From the NCBI GenBank assembly GCA_019245555.1, contig JAFARH010000186.1:1-6920 (forward strand): 6,920 nt of DNA, in the 5' to 3' direction. The notes under the pieces are model-generated. The model saw only the letters and a program-made list of their open reading frames with translations. It ran no database searches and had not been told where the DNA came from. The DNA is from Betaproteobacteria bacterium. GTDB lineage: Bacteria; Pseudomonadota; Gammaproteobacteria; Burkholderiales; SG8-39. Below, in pieces: positions 6,502 through 6,920 of the stretch; positions within the stretch are counted from its first letter, which is position 1; the number at the start of each line of letters is the position of its first letter. The translations under genes were made by a program, and so were the position numbers.

Positions 6502-6920
6502 CTTCCAGCCACGATCTGAAACTCGTACAGCCGGCATTCAATCGCGCCATTCCATAGCGGCGTTCGCTTGGACGGCTCGAGCCGGATCAGCTTCGGCAGG
6601 CGCATGTCGGCAGTGAAGATGTAGCAACGCCAGCCGGCGAAGCGCTTCTTCAACGCGTCGCCGAGCTTCGGATAGAACTGCGCCAGCTCCTCTGGAGTTC
6701 CCATGCGCTCGCCGTAGGGCGGATTCATGATCATCACGCCTGCCGCGGCCGGCGCTTCGCGCTCAAGGACGTCCGATCGCTCCACCTTCGTCCAGCGCTC
6801 GACTCCAGCTTCGGCGAGATTGCGTCGCGTAGCGTTGAGCGCCTTCGGGTCCAAATCGCTCGCGTAGAGCGCGGGGTGGCGCTCCGCTCCGCGTGGCTGA
6901 TTTCTCACCTTGTCCCATAG
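6483..6920 (-). CDS. RlmL-type 23S rRNA (guanine-N2) methyltransferase, C-terminal part (cut by window edge)
   Basis: The last 145 residues of a class I SAM-dependent RNA methyltransferase are visible; the frame stays open through base 6920, so the N-terminal part, expected to carry a THUMP domain, lies outside. Motifs seen: YASDLDPKAL (19-28 of the visible part), an acidic SAM-binding strand, NPPYGERMG (66-74), the catalytic N/DPPY motif of amino-group methylation, and SKRTPLWNGAIECRLYEF (117-134), a C-terminal signature of the RlmL (YcbY N-half)/YpsC family. RlmL makes m2G2445 in 23S rRNA in E. coli. The gene ends about 20 residues after that signature, so it lacks the RlmK half fused in E. 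coli RlmKL; stand-alone forms are common outside enterics. A GTG at 6908 is an internal valine, not the start. I cannot tell the exact target base. Confidence 0.88.
   Translation of the reverse strand, partial: LWDKVRNQPRGAERHPALYASDLDPKALNATRRNLAEAGVERWTKVERSDVLEREAPAAAGVMIMNPPYGERMGTPEELAQFYPKLGDALKKRFAGWRCYIFTADMRLPKLIRLEPSKRTPLWNGAIECRLYEFQIVAGSHRRPR

Noticed and set aside
6906..6908. GTG as the start of the methyltransferase gene
   Set aside because: The frame stays open to the window edge and the SAM-binding domain would lack its first strands, so this is an internal valine of a truncated gene.
1..6920. CRISPR arrays, tRNA or rRNA genes, insertion sequences, phage or defence genes
   Set aside because: None seen: no regularly spaced direct repeats, no cloverleaf-like sequence, no transposase or integrase motifs, and nearly all bases lie in recognised housekeeping-type genes.

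Overview
The window is an ordinary-looking chromosomal stretch of a GC-rich proteobacterium, most likely a betaproteobacterium. This rests on the pilT-pilU pair lying divergent from yggS-proC, an arrangement typical of beta- and gammaproteobacteria, on the stand-alone RlmL-type methyltransferase, and on strongly GC-biased third codon positions. I recognise eight protein-coding genes, two of them cut by the window edges. I see no tRNA, rRNA, CRISPR array, insertion sequence or phage gene.

Layout. On the minus strand at the left edge, yggS (PLP homeostasis) runs into the start of proC (proline synthesis) through a 4-base TTGA overlap. Divergently on the plus strand come pilT and pilU, the two retraction ATPases of the type IV pilus, only 3 bases apart and closed by a strong intrinsic terminator. 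Immediately after the terminator starts aqpZ, a water channel. It meets, stop codon on stop codon (shared CTAG), a minus-strand diacylglycerol/lipid-kinase-family gene. Divergent from that kinase, surE (5'/3'-nucleotidase family) and a DUF72 gene form a two-gene unit through a 4-base GTGA overlap. The DUF72 gene's 3' end overlaps by 19 bases the 3' end of a minus-strand RlmL-type 23S rRNA methyltransferase that runs off the right edge.

Working together. PilT and PilU should act on the same pilus machine, PilT as main retraction motor and PilU as its dependent partner. YggS and ProC are a common pair. SurE and the DUF72 protein look translationally coupled, but a shared job cannot be read from the sequence. 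AqpZ, the lipid kinase and the methyltransferase appear to be independent housekeeping genes. Packing is very tight: no gap exceeds about 80 bases, so promoters must overlap neighbouring genes.

I did not find a convincing undescribed system. The points worth a second look are the altered DGE motif of the lipid kinase, the divergent SurE subfamily coupled to DUF72, the terminator placed directly against the aqpZ ribosome binding site, and a stem-loop in the pilT leader. All motif and promoter calls were made by eye.
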